Numbered from the stretch's first letter, positions 9,022-18,062 are shown. The stretch is 64,000 bases of DNA from Streptomyces chryseus (GCF_014650755.1 NZ_BMVO01000001.1:124001-188000); one strand, 5' to 3'. Numbers and translations: made by a program. The notes: generated by a model not told the origin, from the sequence alone.

Positions 9022-9040
9022 TTAGGTTTACCTAATCTGA
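9022..9040. promoter_or_regulatory. DtxR/IdeR/DmdR-type iron box
   Basis: TTAGGTTTACCTAATCTGA matches the 19-base DtxR-family consensus TTAGGTTAGCCTAACCTAA at 15 positions, with the core half-sites TTAGGT and ACCTAA intact. It is centred about 80 bases upstream of sufR, behind the inferred promoter, a position more typical of activation than simple repression. The divergent ABC gene starts about 170 bases away on the other side. Iron-dependent control of suf is the likely meaning. Confidence 0.7.
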
Positions 9041-9195
9041 CCTGCGGAAATGATCAAACGAGCGCCTGCGGACACCCCCCGCCCGGCCCGGGACCGGCCA
9101 CGGACAGAACGGACCTTCCGGTCACTACGACCGGGTTGACCAGGGGCTTTCCCGCCTTGACCGGAGCCCCCGGACACCACCCGCGGGGCCCTCTC

Positions 9196-9201
9196 TAGAC
9201 T
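9196..9201 (+). promoter_or_regulatory. -10 box for a leaderless ABC transporter mRNA
   Basis: TAGACT lies exactly seven bases before the ATG at 9209 and there is no ribosome binding site. A convincing -35 element is not visible. Confidence 0.5.
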
Positions 9202-9208
9202 TCCCGAC

Positions 9209-10144
9209 ATGAGAAGCGAGACCGTCCAGGTCGCCGTCCAGATCGCAGGACTGGTCAAGCGGTACGGATCCAAGACCGCCGTCGACGGGCTCGACCTGGA
9301 GGTCCGCCCGGGCGTGGTCACCGCCGTGCTCGGCCCGAACGGGGCCGGCAAGACCACCACGATCGAGACGTGCGAGGGCTACCGCAGGCCGGACGCCGGG
9401 ACCGTACGCGTCCTCGGCCTGGACCCGGTCGCCGACGCGGCCGAGCTGCGCCCCCGGATCGGCGTGATGCTCCAGTCGGGCGGCGTCTACTCGGGAGCCA
9501 GGGCCGACGAGATGCTGCGCCACGTGGCGAAGCTGCACGCCCACCCGCTGGACGTCGACGCGCTGATCGAGCGCCTCGGTCTCGGCAGCTGCGGCCGGAC
9601 GACGTACCGGCGGCTCTCCGGCGGACAGCAGCAGCGGCTCGCGCTGGCGATGGCCGTGGTGGGCCGCCCCGAGCTGGTGTTCCTGGACGAGCCGACCGCC
9701 GGCCTCGACCCGCAGGCCCGCCGGTCCACCTGGGAGCTCGTACGCGAACTCCGCGCGGACGGTGTCGGCGTCGTCCTGACGACCCACTTCATGGACGAGG
9801 CCGAGCAGCTCGCGGACGACGTCGCCATCATCGACAACGGCAGGGTGATCGCGCAGGGCAGCCCCGAGGAGCTGTGCCGCGGCGGCGCCGAGAACACCCT
9901 GCGCTTCACCGGGCGCCCCGGTCTGGACCTCGCGTCCCTGCTCAAGGCGCTTCCGGTGGACACCCTGGCGGCCGAGCTGACGCCGGGGACGTACCGCATC
10001 ACCGGCAAGGTCGACCCGCAGCTGCTGGCCACCGTCACCTCCTGGTGCGCGCAGCACGGCGTGATGCCGGACGGCATCTCCGTCGAGCGGCACTCCCTGG
10101 AGGACGTCTTTCTCGAGCTGACCGGTAAGGACCTCCGTTCATGA
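9209..10144 (+). CDS. ABC exporter ATP-binding protein (DrrA-like)
   Basis: A 311-residue ATPase with Walker A (GPNGAGKTTT), signature (LSGGQQQRLALAMAV), Walker B plus D-loop (LVFLDEPTAGLD) and H-loop (LTTHFMDEAEQL). The C-terminal ~80 residues form the accessory domain common to drug and lipid exporters of the CcmA/DrrA group. It overlaps the permease gene by four bases (ATGA), so the two form one half-transporter pair each. The substrate is unknown. Divergent from the suf operon. Confidence 0.93.
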   Translation: MRSETVQVAVQIAGLVKRYGSKTAVDGLDLEVRPGVVTAVLGPNGAGKTTTIETCEGYRRPDAGTVRVLGLDPVADAAELRPRIGVMLQSGGVYSGARADEMLRHVAKLHAHPLDVDALIERLGLGSCGRTTYRRLSGGQQQRLALAMAVVGRPELVFLDEPTAGLDPQARRSTWELVRELRADGVGVVLTTHFMDEAEQLADDVAIIDNGRVIAQGSPEELCRGGAENTLRFTGRPGLDLASLLKALPVDTLAAELTPGTYRITGKVDPQLLATVTSWCAQHGVMPDGISVERHSLEDVFLELTGKDLRS

Positions 10145-10908
10145 GCATCGGTACGTACAGCCCGCGTCCCGGGGCGGCCCCGCTGCCCCGGATGATCGCG
10201 GCGCAGACCGCCTTCGAGACGAAGATGCTGCTGCGCAACGGCGAGCAGCTGCTGCTCACGGTGATCATCCCGGCGCTGCTGCTGGTGCTGTTCTCCTCCG
10301 TCGACATCATCGACACCGGAGCCGGTCCGGCCGTGGACTTCCTGGCCCCCGGCGTCCTGGCGCTCGCCGTGATGTCGACGGCCTTCACCGGGCAGGCCAT
10401 CGCGACGGGCTTCGAGCGCCGGTACGGCGTGCTGAAGCTGCTCGGCACCTCTCCGCTGCCCCGCTGGGCCCTGATGACGGCCAAGACCCTGTCCGTGCTC
10501 GTCACCGAGGTGCTGCAGGTCGCCTTGCTGACGGTGATCGCGTTCGGCCTCGGCTGGTCCCCGCACGGCAGCCCGTTCGCCGTGTTCCTCCTCCTGGTGC
10601 TCGGTACGGCGGCCTTCTCCGGCCTCGGCCTGCTGATGGCCGGCACGCTCAGGGCGGAGGCGACGCTGGCCGCCGCGAACCTCGTCTTCCTGCTGCTGCT
10701 CGTCGGCGGCGGCGTGATCGTGCCGCTCGACAAGTTCCCGGACGCGGTGCGCTCGGTCCTCGGGCTGCTGCCGATCTCGGCCCTGTCGGACGGCCTGCGG
10801 GACGTGCTCCAGCACGGCGCGGTGATCCCCTGGGGCGACCTCGGCGTCCTGGCCGCGTGGGCGGTGCTGGGCCTGGGCGCGGCCGCCCGTTTCTTCCGGT
10901 GGGAGTGA
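10141..10908 (+). CDS. ABC-2 type permease
   Basis: A 255-residue membrane protein with six hydrophobic segments, partner of the ATPase just upstream. It has the ABC-2 pattern: N-terminal helix, a GFERRYGVLKLLGTSPLPRWALMTAK cytoplasmic loop, and a hairpin near the C-terminus containing the PLDKFPDAVRSVLGLLPISAL segment. Together they should export a small molecule or lipid. Nothing in the neighbourhood names the substrate. Confidence 0.9.
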   Translation: MSIGTYSPRPGAAPLPRMIAAQTAFETKMLLRNGEQLLLTVIIPALLLVLFSSVDIIDTGAGPAVDFLAPGVLALAVMSTAFTGQAIATGFERRYGVLKLLGTSPLPRWALMTAKTLSVLVTEVLQVALLTVIAFGLGWSPHGSPFAVFLLLVLGTAAFSGLGLLMAGTLRAEATLAAANLVFLLLLVGGGVIVPLDKFPDAVRSVLGLLPISALSDGLRDVLQHGAVIPWGDLGVLAAWAVLGLGAAARFFRWE

Positions 10909-10987
10909 GACGGGTCGGGGACCGGCGCGGGGAGTGAGTTACGCCCCGTTTGGGCACCCCTCGTGAATTGCCGCACAAGCCCCGTCC

Positions 10988-10993
10988 TACGAT
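10988..10993 (+). promoter_or_regulatory. -10 box for leaderless ctaA mRNA
   Basis: TACGAT lies seven bases before the GTG at 11001. It overlaps an alternative ATG at 10992, which argues against using that ATG. Confidence 0.45.
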
Positions 10994-11000
10994 GGTTCCC

Positions 11001-11966
11001 GTGTTGACCCCCCTCGCCCTCATCGCGCGGCGCTGGACGCCCACCCCCCGTACGCTCCGGCGCGCCGCGCTCTCCGCCGTCGTGATGACCGTCTTCATCA
11101 TCGTCACCGGCGGAGCGGTACGCCTGACCGGATCCGGCCTCGGCTGCGACACCTGGCCCAAGTGCACCGACGAAAGCCTCTTCGCGACGCCCGAGCAGGG
11201 CCTCCACGGCGCGATCGAGTTCGGCAACCGCATGCTGACGTACGTCCTGTCGGCGGCGGTCGGCTGGGCGATCGTCGCCGCGCGGTCCACGAAGCCGTGG
11301 CGGCGGGGTCTCACCCGCCTCGCCTGGGCGCAGTTCTGGATCGTGATGGGCAACGCCGTCCTCGGCGGCATCACGGTCTGGGCGGGCCTGAACCCCTGGA
11401 CCGTCGCCGGTCACTTCCTCCTCGCCAACGCCCTGCTCACGGTCGCCGTGATCACCTGGCAGCGCACCCGCGAGGGCGACACCGCGCCCCGCCCGCGCGT
11501 CCCGCGCCCCGTCCGCAAGCTGTCCTGGGCGCTGCTCGTCACCTCGGCACTGGTGATCGCCCTGGGCACGACCGTGACCGGCTCGGGCAAGCACGCCGGT
11601 GACAGCAGCGACGTACCGCGCATGCCGTGGGACTGGGCCGACGCGGCCCACCTGCACGCCGCGGCCGCCTGGGTGGTCTGCGCACTGGCCGTCGCCATGT
11701 GGCTGGTGCTGCGCGTGGTGGACGCCCCGGACGACACCCGGGCGCGCGCCCGCGACCTGCTGATCGTCCTGCTCGCGCAGGGCGGCATCGGATACGTGCA
11801 GTTCTTCACCGGGGTCCCCGAGATCCTGGTGGGCGCCCACATGCTCGGCTCGTCGCTGATGTGGGTCGCGGTGCTGCGCCTGGCGCTGAGCCTGCGCGAG
11901 CGTCCGCCGGCAGCGGCGCCGACGCTGCCCGTGCAGCCCGGCTCAGCGGTGGCCGCCGCCGTCTGA
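11001..11966 (+). CDS. ctaA: heme A synthase CtaA (COX15 family)
   Basis: About 321 residues and eight transmembrane helices. It oxidises the C8 methyl of heme O to the formyl group of heme A for cytochrome aa3 oxidase. Visible family features are the TGGAVRLTGSGLGCDTWPKC segment with the CtaA extracellular cysteine pair, heme-ligand histidines in the paired four-helix bundles (LHGAIEFGNR, AGHFLLAN, AHLHAAAAW, VGAHMLGSS) and a second GTTVTGSGKHAGD loop mirroring the first. I prefer the GTG at 11001 because of the -10 box; an ATG at 10992 would add three residues. The 3' end overlaps the convergent amidohydrolase gene by 24 bases. Confidence 0.93.
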   Translation: MLTPLALIARRWTPTPRTLRRAALSAVVMTVFIIVTGGAVRLTGSGLGCDTWPKCTDESLFATPEQGLHGAIEFGNRMLTYVLSAAVGWAIVAARSTKPWRRGLTRLAWAQFWIVMGNAVLGGITVWAGLNPWTVAGHFLLANALLTVAVITWQRTREGDTAPRPRVPRPVRKLSWALLVTSALVIALGTTVTGSGKHAGDSSDVPRMPWDWADAAHLHAAAAWVVCALAVAMWLVLRVVDAPDDTRARARDLLIVLLAQGGIGYVQFFTGVPEILVGAHMLGSSLMWVAVLRLALSLRERPPAAAPTLPVQPGSAVAAAV

Positions 11967-13079
11967 GGGGTCCTCGGGCAGTCCGTAGACGCGGCGGGCG
12001 TTGCCCGCCGCGACCATGGCGGCGACCCGCTCGGCGTCCGCCCGCGACCACGCGCCGTCGCCGACCCAGCCGCCGAGCACCCGGCCGAGCGCCTCCCGGA
12101 ACAGCCGCGCCCCCACGACGTGCAGCTCGGGCAGGCCGCGCGCGCCGCTGGAGAAGAGCAGCTTCCCGAAGGGCGCGAGTTCCAGGATCTCCGCGAGCAC
12201 GGCCGCCGCCCGCGCCCCCGTGTGCGCGAGCGCGGGGCCCAGGTCGGCGTACACGTGCGGGAAGACGCTCGCCAGGTGTGCGGCGTGCCGGTGGTACGGA
12301 TAGCCGTGCAGCAGCACCAGGTCCGTGCCGAGGCCCGCGGTCGCCGCGGCGAAGTCGGTGAGCAGCACCGGGTCGGTACGGTCGATGCGCAGCCCGGGGC
12401 CGGCCGTCCCCGCCTGGAGCTGCAGCGGCAGCCCGGAGGCGACGGCGGCCCACAGCAGGTGTCGCAGCACGACGGGATCGGTGAGCGCGGCGCCGGCCCG
12501 GCGCCCGGCCAGCCAGCGCCCCACCGCGCCGCGCACCTCGCCGGGCCCCGGCGGGTGCGGCGCGAGGGCGAGTCCGTGCCGTACGCCGGCCACCGAGGTG
12601 AACGCCACGGCGGAGCCCGCCGCGCTGTGCACGGCCTCGGCGAGGTTGGCGAGGAAGCCGTCGACGGTGCCGGAGGTGTCGGCGACCTGCTCGGCGAGGA
12701 GTTCCAGGCGCACGATCTCGCGGGCCTGGGCATCGCCCGCGGCGGCGATCTCAACGGGCCCGGTGAGGTCGCCCGGCAGGCCGGTGTCGACCAGGTAGGT
12801 GGAGATGCCGCTGCCCCGCAGCAGCCTCCTGCCGGTCTCCAGCACGCCCAGCTCCCTGCGGCGGGCGAGGTAGCGCGCCGGCGGGCAGTGCGGTTCGAGG
12901 CCCAGCAGCGGCGGGCACCAGCGGCGGACCGCGAAGCCGGTCTGGGTGTCGAAGAACGTGGTGCCGGACGCGGGGGGCGCGGGGGTCCTGCCGAGGTAGG
13001 TCTCGAAGGTGCCGAGGCCCAGCTCCGTACGGAGCACTCCGTGGCAGTACTGGTCCACCAGGGCAGGCGTTTCGATCAT
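11943..13079 (-). CDS. FluG-like amidohydrolase homologue lacking key active-site residues
   Basis: A 378-residue protein of the amidohydrolase_2 (TIM-barrel) family. The segment LVLLHGYPYHRHAAHLASVFPHVYADLG closely resembles the FluG amidohydrolase domain. However, expected metal and catalytic positions are changed: the first H-x-H motif reads Tyr11-Cys12-His13, the barrel His expected after the QF/QL motif reads Gln222 (LQLQAG), and the catalytic Asp of the SSDxxG motif is Gly312 (FSSGARGLPE). His258 and His263 remain. The original hydrolytic activity is therefore doubtful. It lies convergent to ctaA and near ctaB. It may be a binding or regulatory protein; the true role is unknown. Confidence 0.8.
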   Translation of the reverse strand: MIETPALVDQYCHGVLRTELGLGTFETYLGRTPAPPASGTTFFDTQTGFAVRRWCPPLLGLEPHCPPARYLARRRELGVLETGRRLLRGSGISTYLVDTGLPGDLTGPVEIAAAGDAQAREIVRLELLAEQVADTSGTVDGFLANLAEAVHSAAGSAVAFTSVAGVRHGLALAPHPPGPGEVRGAVGRWLAGRRAGAALTDPVVLRHLLWAAVASGLPLQLQAGTAGPGLRIDRTDPVLLTDFAAATAGLGTDLVLLHGYPYHRHAAHLASVFPHVYADLGPALAHTGARAAAVLAEILELAPFGKLLFSSGARGLPELHVVGARLFREALGRVLGGWVGDGAWSRADAERVAAMVAAGNARRVYGLPEDPSDGGGHR

Positions 13080-13143
13080 CCGGGGCTCCTGTGGTGGACG
13101 TGCTTCCACAGGTTCTAACGGGTGACCCCCGCGTCAGGTGTTG

Positions 13144-13503
13144 CTAGGCGGACGGCTGAGCACTCTGGGCCGGTGCGTCGGCCGGGCCGTTGGACGGGCC
13201 GCCGACCTGGATCCCGGCCATCCGGCTCCACTCGTACGGGCCCGTGCGCACCCTGGCGGCGAAGTCGCCGTCGAAGGACTCGTGCAGGGTGATCCCGGCC
13301 TTCTCGGCGGCGCTCCGCGCGACGTCGTGGGTCGGGGCGACGAGGTCGCCCCAGCCGCCGTCCTCGCCGACGAGCACGATCCGGGTGCCCACCTGGCCGA
13401 TGTAGGCGAGCTGCCCCTCGGCGCCGCCGTGCTGCTTGGCGAAGGCGGTGATCTCCTTGGCGAGCTTCGCCACCTTGCGCTCTGCCTGCTTCGTGTCTGC
13501 CAT
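13144..13503 (-). CDS. conserved hypothetical protein
   Basis: A 119-residue soluble, helix-rich protein of unknown function. The N-terminus (MADTKQAERKVAKLAKEITAFAKQHGG) looks like an amphipathic helix; the middle is a mixed alpha/beta segment (IGQVGTRIVLVGEDGGWGDLV); the last 20 residues are disordered (Pro, Ala, Ser). Codon usage and position between ctaB and the amidohydrolase argue that it is real. I recognise no domain. Confidence 0.75.
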   Translation of the reverse strand: MADTKQAERKVAKLAKEITAFAKQHGGAEGQLAYIGQVGTRIVLVGEDGGWGDLVAPTHDVARSAAEKAGITLHESFDGDFAARVRTGPYEWSRMAGIQVGGPSNGPADAPAQSAQPSA

Positions 13504-13551
13504 GACGCCGATGCTACCGACGGGTAGCCCGGCGGTCCACAGCCGGAGGGC

Positions 13552-14499
13552 CTACCGCAGGAAGGGGTCCACCGCCACCGCTACGAACAGCAGCGAGACG
13601 TAGGTGATGGACCAGTGGAACAGCCGCATCTCCTTGAGCTTGCCGCCGGTGACCCCGGACTTCGCGCGGGCCTGGAGCCCGTGCGCCTCCTTGAGCCACC
13701 AGCCGCCGGCCACCAGGGCGACGCAGGTGTAGAACCATCCGGTGTAGCCCATCGGGGTCAGCAGCAGCGAGACGCCGACCATCACCCAGCTGTACGCGAC
13801 GATCTGGCGGGCCACGACCTTGTTGGAGGCGACGACGGGGAGCATCGGAACGCCCACCCGCGCGTAGTCGTCCTTCACCTTCATCGACAGCGGCCAGTAG
13901 TGCGGCGGCGTCCAGAAGAAGATGACCATGAACAGCACGACGGCGGCCCAGGACATCGAGTTCGTGACGGCGGACCAGCCGATGAGGACCGGCAGGCAGC
14001 CCGCGATGCCGCCCCAGACGATGTTCTGCGCCGTGCGCCGCTTGAGGATCATCGTGTAGACGACGACGTAGAACAGGAGCGCGCCGAGCGACAGGGCGGC
14101 GGACAGCCAGTTGACGAGCAGTCCGAACCAGAGCGTGGAGATCACGGCCAGGCTGATACCGAAGACGAGGCATTCCGCCGGGCTCACCATGCCGGTGACC
14201 AGCGGACGCTGTGACGTGCGGTCCATCAGCGCGTCGATGTCACGGTCGATGTACATGTTCAGCGCGTTGGCGCCGCCGGCCGACAGGTAGCCGCCGAGGC
14301 AGGTCACCAGTACCAGCCACAGGTCGGGCACACCCTGCTCGGCCAGGAACATCACCGGCACAGTGGTGATCAGCAGCAGTTCGATGATCCGAGGCTTGGT
14401 CAGTGCCACGAACGCTTTGACCCGGGCTCCGAACGGCCGATGGCCCCCCGGGCTGGGAGTCAAGGCGACCCCTGCGGGTCGGGACTCGACGGCCGTCAC
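13552..14499 (-). CDS. ctaB: heme O synthase (protoheme IX farnesyltransferase) CtaB
   Basis: A 315-residue UbiA-type prenyltransferase with about nine membrane segments. It attaches farnesyl to heme B to give heme O, the substrate of CtaA encoded 2 kb away. The first aspartate-rich motif is clear ([22 protein letters not shown]) and the second region reads [12 protein letters not shown]. The GTG at 14497-14499 is preceded by AGGGG five bases upstream; a second GTG two codons earlier overlaps that site. It is divergent from the tkt operon. Confidence 0.94.
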   Translation of the reverse strand: MTAVESRPAGVALTPSPGGHRPFGARVKAFVALTKPRIIELLLITTVPVMFLAEQGVPDLWLVLVTCLGGYLSAGGANALNMYIDRDIDALMDRTSQRPLVTGMVSPAECLVFGISLAVISTLWFGLLVNWLSAALSLGALLFYVVVYTMILKRRTAQNIVWGGIAGCLPVLIGWSAVTNSMSWAAVVLFMVIFFWTPPHYWPLSMKVKDDYARVGVPMLPVVASNKVVARQIVAYSWVMVGVSLLLTPMGYTGWFYTCVALVAGGWWLKEAHGLQARAKSGVTGGKLKEMRLFHWSITYVSLLFVAVAVDPFLR

Positions 14500-14712
14500 G
14501 CACACCCCTGACAGAGAAATTCCAGCAAGCTCCGGACGTGAAGGCCCGGTAAAGACTTGCGCGTACCACGCCACTCTAGACGTTGCCCGGACACCGATCT
14601 CCGCCGGGGTCGGCTCGTGTTGAGTACCGCCGGGGGCGGGTCCCGTACATACAAGGTGAACTCCGGGAGGCGAAGTCTCCCCCCGCCCGCAGGCTGGTCC
14701 GTGTCCGCTTTT

Positions 14713-14770
14713 GTCCGAGGCCGTCCAAGCCTCGGACTCGAAGAGACGCGTGTTCTCGCGGGGGTAGGCT
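14713..14770 (+). promoter_or_regulatory. ctaB-tkt intergenic: hairpin and -10 box
   Basis: The 335-base gap between divergent ctaB and tkt contains a perfect 9-bp inverted repeat (14713-14721 and 14729-14737, GTCCGAGGC with a 7-base loop) and, downstream, TAGGCT at 14765-14770. The latter is a plausible -10 for tkt with a leader of about 60 bases. The repeat lies just upstream of the inferred promoter, so it may be an operator. For the other strand, ACTCTA at 14573-14578 reads TAGAGT, a possible ctaB -10. I see no RNA gene or ORF. Confidence 0.4.
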
Positions 14771-14834
14771 CGACTACGCCCGGTGCGCTACCAGTCGCCG
14801 GGATTCGACATGTGGAGAGGAGCCCTGACTCAGG

Positions 14835-16904
14835 GTGAGCACCAAGCCGACCACCACAGATCTCGAGTGGACCGAATTGGACCAGCGGGCTGTCGATACC
14901 GTCCGCGTCCTGGCCATGGATTCCGTACAGAAGGTCGGCAACGGCCACCCTGGTACGGCCATGAGCCTCGCCCCGGCCGCGTATGTGCTGTTCCAGAAGC
15001 TGATGCGCCACGACCCCAGTGACGCGAACTGGACCGGCCGCGACCGTTTCGTCCTCTCACCCGGTCACTCCAGCCTGACGCTCTACATCCAGCTCTACAT
15101 GGCCGGCTACGGCCTGGAGCTGGACGACCTGAAGGCGTTCCGCACCTGGGGCAGCCTGACGCCGGGTCACCCCGAGCACGGGCACACGACCGGCGTGGAG
15201 ACCACCACGGGCCCGCTGGGCCAGGGCATCGCCAATGCCGTCGGCATGGCGATGGCCGCCCGCTACGAGCGCGGTCTGTTCGACCCGGAGGCCGCCGAGG
15301 GCGCCTCCCCGTTCGACCACACCATCTGGGCGATCGTCTCCGACGGCGACCTGGAGGAGGGCATCTCGGCCGAGGCGTCCTCGCTCGCGGGCCACCAGAA
15401 GCTCGGCAGCATCGTCGCCCTGTACGACGACAACCACATCTCGATCGAGGGCGACACCGAGACCGCCTTCTCCGAGGACGTGCTGAAGCGGTACGAGGCG
15501 TACGGCTGGCACGTGCAGCGCGTCGAGCAGAACGCCAACGGCGACTTCGACGTCAAGGCCCTGTACGCGGCCCTGAAGGCGGCGCAGGACGAGACCGAGC
15601 GCCCGTCGATCATCGCGGCGCGCACGATCATCGCCTGGCCCGCCCCGAACGCCCAGGGCACCGAGGCCTCGCACGGCTCGGCGCTGGGCGAGGAGGAGAT
15701 CGCGGCCACCAAGCGCGTGCTGGGTTTCGACCCCGAGCAGCACTTCCAGGTCGACGACGACGTCTTCGCGCACGTCCGCAAGGCGGCCGACCGCGGCCGC
15801 GAGGAGCACGCCGCCTGGGACAAGAAGTTCCAGGAGTGGCGCGACGCCAACGCGGAGCGCGCCGCCACGTTCGACCGCGTCGCCAAGGGCGAGCTGCCCG
15901 AGGGCTGGGAGAAGTCGCTCCCCGTCTTCGAGCCCGGCAAGGCCGTCGCGACCCGTGCCGCCTCCGGCAAGGTCCTCCAGGCGCTCGGCGCGGTCATCCC
16001 CGAGCTGTGGGGCGGCTCCGCCGACCTCGCCGGCTCGAACAACACGACGATCGACAAGACCTCGTCGTTCCTGCCCGTCGGCAACCCGCTGCCCGAGGCG
16101 AACCCGTACGGACGTACGGTCCACTTCGGCATCCGCGAGCACGCCATGGGCTCGACGATGAACGGCATCGCGCTGCACGGCAACACCCGCATCTACGGCG
16201 GCACCTTCCTGGTGTTCTCCGACTACATGCGCCCCGCCGTCCGCCTCGCCGCGCTGATGAAGCTGCCCGTGACGTACGTCTGGACGCACGACTCCATCGG
16301 TCTGGGCGAGGACGGCCCGACGCACCAGCCGGTCGAGCACATGGCCGCGCTGCGCGCCATCCCCGGTCTGAACATGGTCCGCCCGGCCGACGCCAACGAG
16401 ACGGCGATCGCCTGGCGCGAGATCCTCCGCCGCAACGACGCTCCGCACGGTCTGGCGCTGACCCGCCAGGGTGTGCCGACGTACGAGGCGAACGAGGACG
16501 CCGCGCGTGGCGGTTACGTACTCGCCGAGGCCGAGGGCGGTCAGCCGCAGGTCGTGCTGATCGGCACCGGCTCCGAGGTCCAGCTCGCCGTCGAGGCGCG
16601 CGAGCAGCTCCAGGCGGCCGGTATTCCGACCCGTGTGGTGTCGATGCCCTCGATCGAGTGGTTCGAGGAGCAGGACCAGGGGTACCGCGACAGCGTGCTG
16701 CCGCCGTCCGTCAAGGCCCGTGTCGCGGTCGAGGCGGGCATTGCCCTGACCTGGTACCGGTACGTCGGTGAGGCCGGCCGCATCGTCTCGCTGGAGCACT
16801 TCGGAGCTTCTGCGGACGCCAAGGTGCTCTTCCGGGAGTTCGGTTTCACCGCGGACGCGGTCACGGCAGCGGCCCGGGAATCCCTGGCTGCCGCAGCGCG
16901 CTGA
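14835..16904 (+). CDS. tkt: transketolase
   Basis: A 689-residue thiamine diphosphate enzyme moving two-carbon units between ketose donors and aldose acceptors in the pentose phosphate pathway. The TPP-binding GDGDLEEGISAEASSLAGH segment ending at the DDNHISIEGDTE loop, the N-terminal GNGHPGTAMSLAPAAYVLF and the pyrimidine-binding region (GIREHAMGSTMNGIALHG) are intact, and the length is normal. It starts at GTG; the purine-rich GAGGAG at 14816-14821 lies 13 bases before it, rather distant. It is first gene of the tkt-tal-zwf-opcA-pgl operon. Confidence 0.96.
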   Translation: MSTKPTTTDLEWTELDQRAVDTVRVLAMDSVQKVGNGHPGTAMSLAPAAYVLFQKLMRHDPSDANWTGRDRFVLSPGHSSLTLYIQLYMAGYGLELDDLKAFRTWGSLTPGHPEHGHTTGVETTTGPLGQGIANAVGMAMAARYERGLFDPEAAEGASPFDHTIWAIVSDGDLEEGISAEASSLAGHQKLGSIVALYDDNHISIEGDTETAFSEDVLKRYEAYGWHVQRVEQNANGDFDVKALYAALKAAQDETERPSIIAARTIIAWPAPNAQGTEASHGSALGEEEIAATKRVLGFDPEQHFQVDDDVFAHVRKAADRGREEHAAWDKKFQEWRDANAERAATFDRVAKGELPEGWEKSLPVFEPGKAVATRAASGKVLQALGAVIPELWGGSADLAGSNNTTIDKTSSFLPVGNPLPEANPYGRTVHFGIREHAMGSTMNGIALHGNTRIYGGTFLVFSDYMRPAVRLAALMKLPVTYVWTHDSIGLGEDGPTHQPVEHMAALRAIPGLNMVRPADANETAIAWREILRRNDAPHGLALTRQGVPTYEANEDAARGGYVLAEAEGGQPQVVLIGTGSEVQLAVEAREQLQAAGIPTRVVSMPSIEWFEEQDQGYRDSVLPPSVKARVAVEAGIALTWYRYVGEAGRIVSLEHFGASADAKVLFREFGFTADAVTAAARESLAAAAR

Positions 16905-16940
16905 CGCCGGTATATACGACAAGTAGGAGATGCAACTCTC

Positions 16941-18059
16941 ATGACAGACGCACTCAAGCGCCTCTCCGACGAAGGCGTCGCGATCTGGCTTGACGACCTT
17001 TCGCGCCAGCGGATCACGTCCGGCAACCTCGCCGAGCTGATCGACCAGCAGCACGTCGTGGGCGTCACGACCAACCCTTCGATCTTCCAGAAGGCGATCT
17101 CCGAGGGCCACGGTTACGACCAGCAGCTCGGCGACCTGGCCGCCCGTGAGGTCACCGTCGAGGAAGCCATCCGCATGATCACGACGGCTGACGTGAGGGA
17201 CGCCGCCGACATCCTGCGGCCGGTGTTCGACGCGACCGGCGGCCAGGACGGCCGGGTGTCGATCGAGGTCGACCCCCGCCTGGCGCACAACACCCGGGCG
17301 ACGACGGCCGAGGCCAGGCAGCTCGCCTGGCTGGTGGACCGTCCGAACACCCTCATCAAGATCCCGGCCACCAGGGCGGGAATCCCGGCGATCACCGAGA
17401 CCATCGGTCTGGGCATCAGCGTCAACGTGACGCTGATCTTCTCGCTGGAGCGCTACCGCGAGGTCATGGACGCCTACCTGGCCGGTCTGGAGAAGGCGAA
17501 GGCCGCGGGCCTGGACCTCTCGAAGATCCACTCGGTGGCGTCGTTCTTCGTGTCCCGTGTGGACAGCGAGATCGACAAGCGTCTCGACGGCATCGGCACG
17601 GACGAGGCCAAGGCCCTCAAGGGCAAGGCCGCGCTGGCCAACGCCCGGCTGGCCTACCAGGCCTACGAAGAGGTCTTCAGCAGCGACCGCTGGGCCGCTC
17701 TGGACAAGGCCAACGCCAACAAGCAGCGTCCGCTGTGGGCGTCGACCGGCGTCAAGGACCCGTCGTACAAGGACACCCTGTACGTCGAGGACCTCGTCGC
17801 CCCCGGCACGGTGAACACCATGCCCGAGGCGACCCTGGAGGCGACCGGCGACCACGGGCAGATCTCGGGCAACACGATCGCCGGCACGTACGAGCAGGCG
17901 CGCGCCGAGCTCGACGCCGTCGAGAAGCTCGGCATCGGCTACGACGACGTGGTGCAGCTGCTCGAGGACGAGGGCGTCGACAAGTTCGAGGCGTCCTGGA
18001 ACGACCTGCTCAAGTCGACCGAGGCGGAGCTCAAGCGCCTCGCCCCTTCGGAGGGCTAA
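16941..18059 (+). CDS. tal: transaldolase
   Basis: A 372-residue actinobacterial-type transaldolase. It forms a Schiff base with dihydroxyacetone units through the lysine in [27 protein letters not shown] and [13 protein letters not shown] are the other family motifs. AGGAG (16925-16929) lies 11 bases before the ATG. The sequence between contains a four-codon ATG...TGA whose stop overlaps the tal start, probably chance. Second gene of the operon. Confidence 0.95.
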   Translation: MTDALKRLSDEGVAIWLDDLSRQRITSGNLAELIDQQHVVGVTTNPSIFQKAISEGHGYDQQLGDLAAREVTVEEAIRMITTADVRDAADILRPVFDATGGQDGRVSIEVDPRLAHNTRATTAEARQLAWLVDRPNTLIKIPATRAGIPAITETIGLGISVNVTLIFSLERYREVMDAYLAGLEKAKAAGLDLSKIHSVASFFVSRVDSEIDKRLDGIGTDEAKALKGKAALANARLAYQAYEEVFSSDRWAALDKANANKQRPLWASTGVKDPSYKDTLYVEDLVAPGTVNTMPEATLEATGDHGQISGNTIAGTYEQARAELDAVEKLGIGYDDVVQLLEDEGVDKFEASWNDLLKSTEAELKRLAPSEG

Positions 18060-18062
18060 ACA

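Noticed and set aside
16930..16944. A four-codon ATG...TGA whose stop overlaps the tal start
   Set aside because: The AGGAG directly abuts this ATG, so it could not be translated normally. Probably chance.
15057..17855. A 932-residue minus-strand reading frame across tkt and tal
   Set aside because: Antisense shadow of two highly conserved genes; composition is Arg/Gly/Val-rich without motifs.
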